From NCBI GenBank assembly GCA_022113835.1, contig JAILWY010000018.1, positions 9,029,001 through 9,093,000 of the forward strand: 64,000 bases of DNA. The letters are read 5' to 3'. Origin of the DNA: Atopsyche davidsoni. Lineage: Eukaryota > Arthropoda > Insecta > Trichoptera > Hydrobiosidae. How positions within the stretch are numbered: position 1 is the first letter of the stretch; the number at the start of each line of letters is the position of its first letter. Positions 61,747 through 64,000 of the stretch are shown one piece after another. The notes beneath the pieces are model-generated. The model searched no databases. It saw only the letters and a list, made by a program, of their open reading frames with translations, and was not told the DNA's origin. Position numbers and translations under genes: made by a program.

Positions 61747-62546
61747 TCTATATATATAAAACACAAAAGATGTTTGTGTGTCCGTCATAGGCTTTGAAAC
61801 CATCCACCCGATGTGCCCCAAACTGGTTTCATTTGAAAGGCAATAATATGAAGAATCTTTGTGACTACTTAAACAATGCATTAAATACATTCGGTCTATT
61901 AATTAAGTCGATTTTCGGCATTTTTAATACAAAATTTTTCAACATTTGTAAAGTCGAGATCATTCCTCGAAAAAAAATAGAAAAAAGAAAATTGTGAAGA
62001 TCGCGCTTAAAACAAAATCACTATCTGTCATTCACAACAGAGAGTTTTATCATTTGTGGTTATCAAAAAAAAATATATATCAAAAAATGCCACCGAAAAG
62101 AACTGCAATTGGAAAAAATACAGCAGATGCGAAACGAAAAAGAGCCGAAAGAGCAGCCGAAACTGTCGGAAAACGTAAAGTGCATACAGAGTCAAATAAA
62201 TTGAGAGAGCGGCAGTCAAGAGCTGTAGAAACACCAGAACAACATGAAGCACGTCCAGAACAAGTTCGAATCATAGCTACTACAGCAAGAGCTGCTGAAA
62301 CTCTTCAACAACATGAAAACAGGCTTAAAGGTAATCAGATACAAGTGGCCCAATCGATACATAGAATCGATTTTCAGTTGGCGGCATTCAATTATGACAA
62401 AGACAATAGTAATCATCCGAATGTTGTAATTGGGCCGATTTGTTTTATTTTATATATTTTTTATTTATTTATTTATTTTTTTAACAAATAAAAAATGTAT
62501 TTTATTTCGTTATTTAGCGTAGTAGCACGCGTCAGGTATCCGCTAG
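61747..62546 (+). mobile_element. non-autonomous Helitron, 800 bp
   Basis: The element starts TCTATATATATAAAACAC, a 5' end I associate with insect Helitrons, preceded by A at 61746. It ends CGCTAG at 62546, followed by T at 62547, matching Helitron insertion between A and T, a TC start and a CTAG end. A short stem is possible just inside the 3' end (TAGCG with CGCTA around CACGCGTCAGG). Inside is a remnant of the Helitron replicase N-terminus; the Rep (HUH) and helicase domains are absent, so it could move only with enzyme from another copy. Boundaries are read from the motifs; the family name is from memory. Confidence 0.8.
62087..62491 (+). pseudogene. truncated Helitron replicase N-terminal remnant
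   Basis: The frame begins MPPKRTAIGKNTADAKRKRA at 62087. It continues as a basic, Arg/Glu-rich stretch with degenerate repeats containing ETPEQHEAR and ETLQQHENR, then AAFNYDKDNSNHPNVVIGPI. Full Helitron proteins, as I recall them, have this same arrangement: Arg/Glu/Gln repeats followed by a motif like AFxYD...DYS...VVIG before the zinc-finger-like and Rep regions. After VVIGPI (about 62440) the frame enters T-rich DNA (CFILYIFYLFIYFFNK), so everything downstream is deleted. An open frame also runs in from 61994 but without recognised content. Not functional as a replicase. Confidence 0.75.
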
Positions 62547-64000
62547 TATATAAATAAAAATGAATACTTATCTCGGATTGAGTTAAAAATGAACACATAT
62601 TCATAATGTATTTACGAGTAACTAGCTGCTCCAAAAAAAGTTTTAAAGTGCATATAAGCCAAATCGCCATAAGTATTGACATACTTAAAAATATATATAT
62701 ATATTTCCCAGTTTTAACATTCTGTTTTCTCTTTTATTTTCATCATTTGACACGTAGCAAGAATAAACTTAGTTTTTGTTACAGTTTATGAAAGAAACTT
62801 TGCAAGAAACGGCATCAATTTTAGAAATTTACTGCACACTGCAAGTGTATAAATAAGTTCATACTATAGCTATCGGATAAAAAATAAATATTAATGGTAT
62901 TGTATACCGATGTTTTGTATGCTCCAGTTTTTATCGTATAGAAACTCGGACTTTGTATGCACAGAAGACGTGATCTAATTTGTTCTTAGCCAATATTTAT
63001 GACTGAAGCATGCTGACTTACAAACTAAAAATTATAAATAACTCTATATTACAAGGAGACATTTCAGTTCCATGGCCGATGATTTCATATTTACGGTTGG
63101 ATATATTGGCGCCGTATGTGATGATATGGATATTTTTAAGAAATGACTGCTTAATTTTACTTCTTAGTAACTTCCAAAAATATAATATACACAATTTAAA
63201 AATACAAACCATCTAAATAAGTGATTCGTAGCCAATGCAAACAACAACGCACTGCGCGATCCTAATTATATGTATTATAAATTTGTAATCACATATTTTG
63301 TGTTATTTTTATCAACATGTGAATCGTATGCATATTATAATTTTCACATATATTTTTTGTATTATTAATATTCTATACCAATTCTCAGATATATTTTGCG
63401 AACAGTCTATAAAATTTTATAGTCAAATTAAAAATCCATTGCCGCCATTGATCAATATAGTATATTTAATAGATCCTATTTTTACGAATAACGTATTATT
63501 AAAAATAACATATAATATATATATTTGGACCAATCGACTGAAGAGTTGGGGGTCACAAGTCGGAAATTACGTTCCCGGAAAATGTTGGGTATGTGTGACA
63601 AAGAAAATTCATCTGAAGAGACCACGTTTAAGTCTTGCTAAAAGCGTACTTTTGTTCCAAAGAAACTCAACCCTCGATAAGAAAGGTTAAGATCGATAAT
63701 AATGAAGCAAGTTTTCCTATGGTAAAAGAATGATGATCGTCAGAAACGAAGGGTTTTAGTTAGAACTGAAACCAGAGAAAATGTTAACATTTAAAAAAAT
63801 TGATTGTTTCCTTATATCGTAGCTCAAGAAAAACGACAAAGTGTTTTGCTTGCCAGTTCTGGACTCCACTTTCTACATCAAAATAGTGGCTATTAAACAC
63901 AGAGGTAATATTTACGTAACTCACTATCAAATACATTTCCATATTATTTTGTAGCTTACCAGTGAAGGGATGAAATCAGTAATACAGTCTAAACACGGAC
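62547..64000. other. right end of window, nothing recognised
   Basis: AT-rich DNA. The longest open frame (63298-63690, not starting with ATG) is mostly AT-driven; its last third has a more balanced composition (CVTKKIHLKRPRLSLAK) but no known domain. Confidence 0.45.

Noticed and set aside
63298..63690. 130-codon plus-strand frame near the right end
   Set aside because: Starts at TTG and is mostly Ile/Tyr/Phe-rich as expected from AT-rich DNA; no domain.

Overview
This is AT-rich insect genomic DNA, probably from a moth or butterfly, carrying one large spliced developmental gene in a gene-poor setting. The gene is read as the Pax3/7-family segment-polarity gene gooseberry (gsb). It lies on the + strand and its coding span is 1707-32943. 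Six coding exons join without a frame break into a 457-residue protein: start peptide [18 protein letters not shown], paired domain about 19-144, octapeptide HSIDGILG 156-163, paired-class homeodomain 184-243 with Ser50, and a Gly/Ala/Pro/Gln-rich tail. The lepidopteran assignment is an inference from gene architecture, base composition and the Helitron type. Insect identity and the gsb call rest on protein sequence recognised from memory, not on a search.

Layout. 1-991: upstream DNA ending at a TATA box. About 1022-1706: long GC-rich 5' leader with upstream ATGs. 1707-1761: exon 1. 1762-19811: an 18-kb intron that holds an unexpected 87-nt exon-like segment (14443-14529). 19812-20391: exons 2 and 3 (paired domain). 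20392-27425: 7-kb intron. 27426-28412: exons 4 and 5 (homeodomain and tail). 28413-32822: 4.4-kb intron. 32823-32943: last coding exon. About 32944-34095: 3' UTR with several AATAAA signals. 34096-61746: about 27 kb with no gene I can support, AT-rich with scattered GC-rich islands, as expected of a regulatory landscape around a patterning gene. 61747-62546: an 800-bp non-autonomous Helitron with a decayed replicase N-terminus. 62547-64000: nothing recognised.

The best new observation is the 87-nt segment in intron 1. It has an acceptor and a donor, an open frame with coding-like third positions, and phase 1 on both sides, exactly matching the phase of the gsb exon 1/exon 2 junction. Spliced in, it would add 29 residues immediately before the paired domain. 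It could also be an alternative first exon with its own ATG. In Drosophila gsb lies next to the divergently transcribed gsb-n; if that holds here, gsb-n would be to the left of this window. I see no second paired or homeobox gene inside it.
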